Source: Scenedesmus sp. ARA3 (Eukaryota > Chlorophyta > Chlorophyceae > Sphaeropleales > Scenedesmaceae). From it: a stretch of 64,000 nucleotides of DNA. The DNA lies in assembly GCA_004335835.1 (NCBI GenBank), contig RWJK01001606.1:1-64000 (forward strand). The letters are read 5' to 3'. The notes under the pieces are model-generated. The model saw nothing but the letters and a program-made list of their open reading frames with translations, was not told where the DNA came from and made no database searches. The stretch's first letter is position 1, and every line of letters begins with the position of its first letter. Positions 62,628 through 64,000 of this stretch are shown piece by piece. The translations under genes and the position numbers were made by a program.

Positions 62628-63138
62628 TGGGTGGGGCTTGGCGCTGGGTGCTCCGCGCTGCTTCTGGCTGATGGGTGACCTGGCGAAAGCTGAGTCAGCA
62701 AAGTACAAGGTGTCAGGATCATGGGGAGGATGCCCGATCATACATGTGGACACACCAGATGAAGGCGTGTTTGGCTGTTGCATTGCACTGGAGCACCCGC
62801 TGCCACTGCAGCTTTCTGCCGGCATGCTTGCAGCAGCAGCAGCAGACGGTGAGGAGCAGCAGCAGCAGCAGCGGCGGCGGCCGCGTGTGTGGCTGCGCTG
62901 CTGGCGGCCCGTTGCACAGGACGGTGTGCAGCAGCCGAGGCAGAGCCGGCAGCAGCAGCAGCAGGGTGATACAGGGGAGCGAGAGAGGCCCGGCAGGCAG
63001 GGCTGGGACTGGCAGGTGCTGGTGAATGGGCTGCCGTATCCGGCTGGGCAGAGCAAGGAGGGGCTGGAGCTGCAGGCGGGGGATGAGCTGACTGTGCAGG
63101 GTGTGCGGCTGAAGCTGGTGGCGCAGCAGGCTGCATGA
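56321..63138 (+). CDS. chromatin-reader-like protein: crypto-Tudor-like segment + NSD-type PHD/C5HCH zinc fingers
   Basis: Ten exons join in phase: 56321-56353, 56516-56640, 56918-57153, 57411-57963, 58171-58194, 58405-58506, 59145-59183, 59483-59629, 59953-60690 and 61023-63138 (4113 bp, 1370 residues). Residues about 295-375 (KDRFVMLWDGRPCLKLRP, RGFVEGYRRRKL, SPWRSITIDWVD, NPWEMV) resemble the crypto-Tudor-like segment of BRWD/PHIP proteins, but WD40 repeats and bromodomains are absent. Next comes an NSD-like cysteine pattern across an exon junction: CLVC, NCC..YHVGC, CPAHCCHGCG, WCCCCWVRTYHCRNC, CPHC, probably a PHD/C5HCH pair reading histone tails. A long Ala/Gln-rich region with one strong coiled coil (about 61905-62040) follows. 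The C-terminus (WQVLVNGLPYPAGQ...LQAGDELTVQG) has a possible FHA-like end. Nuclear role is inferred. Exon 58405-58506 has copies in both flanking introns. Confidence 0.65.
58265..58310 (+). repeat. exon shadow: copy of GFVEGYRRRKLQDSF exon start
   Basis: Copies acceptor and first ~45 bp of the exon at 58405, nearly identical and in the same phase. If used in place of the real acceptor it would read into intron sequence. Confidence 0.9.
58559..58890 (+). repeat. exon shadows: up to four copies of SITIDWVDNPVDR exon end with donor
   Basis: The last ~45 bp of exon 58405-58506 and its GTG donor recur at about 58559-58606 (best), 58667-58700, 58780-58793 (short) and 58842-58890. The first and last keep most of the codons; the last reads CMDNAVDR instead of WVDNPVDR. 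All are in the downstream intron. Confidence 0.9.
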
Positions 63139-64000
63139 GCAGGGTAGGCATGAGCAGGCAGGGTTGATGATGATGCAGTGATGGTGCCAGCTGACTGTGC
63201 AGGGTGTGCGGCTGAAGCTGGTGGCTTAGTAGGCTGCGTGAGAAGGTCTATGGTCCGGTGATAGCAGTGGCATCATGGCTGCGTGCCAGGCTGTCCTGTT
63301 GAATGATGAAGCAGCGCAGCTACGGCTGATGTTCGTCGGTGAGGAAAGGTTATGTAAATGAGCGGGGCGGGGCGACGCAGACGCTGTGTGCTATGCGGCA
63401 TTGTGATAAGGCTGGCAAGCATCTTCTGTGCAGCCAGTGCCGCAGCGGGCTCTGGTATTTTTATGCCGTGTTTGGTACTGTTCGCCTCTGGTTGGACTCG
63501 TGACATAAGGGTATGCGTTGCCGGTGTTATCAAAGGTGGCGTGACATGCATGCCACCTTTGCATGGTTGCTGATGACAGCAGCAGGCCATGCAGTGCTTG
63601 CCGTGTGCAGCAGCTGCAGCCGGCTCATTGCAGCATCCCGTGCGCGCCCTGCAGTGCTGTGCTTGCACAGGGCGCTCGTATTACGGCCTTCTGCCGTGTT
63701 CTTTCTAGGTCTGTGTTATTTTGTTCGGCCCCATCCTACGGCCTTTTGCCTGAGTGGACTCCATCCTCCAATACGCCATGTGTATCGATCTTCTTCTGCA
63801 GTTCTTGTTGCATGGTTATTCCCCACTGCAGTAGCAGCCCCGGGCCCACCCTAGGGCGGCAGGTTTGTTTGTGGCCCCTCCTGTTGGGGCCTGACACTGG
63901 AGGTGCTTGTACCGCCAGTCAATGGGGCTCTGCTGTGTGCAGAGTCAGCGTAATGGTTATTGGTGCCTGGATGCAGCGAGCCTTGATGCATCAAACATTG
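63139..64000. other. 3' region of the chromatin-reader-like gene and beyond
   Basis: No coding signal. A ~40-bp copy of the last coding bases (gctgactgtgcagggtgtgc...) recurs at about 63189-63230, just after the stop, so even the gene end has been duplicated. Confidence 0.5.
63353..63357 (+). terminator. candidate TGTAA poly(A) signal
   Basis: TGTAA about 215 bp after the stop codon of the gene ending at 63138, the distance expected for a short algal 3' untranslated region. Confidence 0.4.

Noticed and set aside
61530..63056. 508-residue minus-strand Ser/Cys/Ala frame
   Set aside because: Shadow of the last exon of the chromatin-reader-like gene; no motifs.

Overview
The window is nuclear DNA from a unicellular green alga, most likely a chlorophycean of the Sphaeropleales type (Tetradesmus/Scenedesmus/Monoraphidium relatives). 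This is inference. The evidence is moderately GC-rich, intron-dense genes with GT-AG introns, very heavy CAG/CTG triplet content giving poly-Gln/Ala/Ser runs in proteins, TGTAA-type poly(A) signal candidates, a plastid-type tryptophan enzyme and a cilium-assembly gene. There are no bacterial operons, tRNA, rRNA or CRISPR that I can see.

Layout. 1-3.8 kb: no recognisable gene. 3.8-5.8 kb (+): small secreted or surface glycoprotein of unknown function. 9.0-15.7 kb (+): 2-oxoglutarate/Fe(II) oxygenase-family protein with a long repeated helical C-terminal region; its N-terminal half was not found. 16.7-21.6 kb (-): anthranilate synthase component I (TrpE). 26.5-28.8 kb (-): low-complexity, probably nuclear protein. 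31.1-34.5 kb (-): F-box/kelch protein with a C-terminal hydrophobic tail. 36.3-41.0 kb (+): Deg/HtrA serine protease of the DEG9-like type. 43.5-45.3 kb (+): secreted cupin. 47.0-53.1 kb (-): DNAAF5/HEATR2 dynein-arm assembly factor, arranged head to head with a coiled-coil, Gln/Ser-rich protein (53.4-55.6 kb, +). 56.3-63.1 kb (+): large chromatin-reader-like protein with a crypto-Tudor-like segment, an NSD-type PHD/C5HCH zinc-finger pair and a possible C-terminal FHA-like fold. For most genes I rebuilt exons by hand; the chosen GT-AG junctions keep phase and give a total divisible by three.

The most striking signal is not a gene. In at least seven of the genes, introns contain degenerate copies of the adjoining exon edge together with its splice site. 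Copies of the upstream exon's 3' end plus donor lie at the intron start, and copies of the downstream exon's 5' end plus acceptor lie at the intron end. These 'exon shadows' (about 25-250 bp, estimated by eye at 75-97% identical, sometimes in 2-4 copies) look like repeated tandem duplications across splice junctions, making introns longer and leaving decoy splice sites. In the F-box/kelch gene one copy is a complete, in-frame, spliceable 198-bp exon. A second pattern is that long (CTG)n tracts on the sense strand sit right before 3' splice sites, whereas (CAG/GCA/AGC)n on the sense strand lies in exons.

The genes do not form one pathway. The list mixes amino-acid synthesis (TrpE), proteolysis and quality control (Deg, F-box), cilium assembly (DNAAF5) and chromatin (PHD protein), as expected for an ordinary algal chromosome arm.
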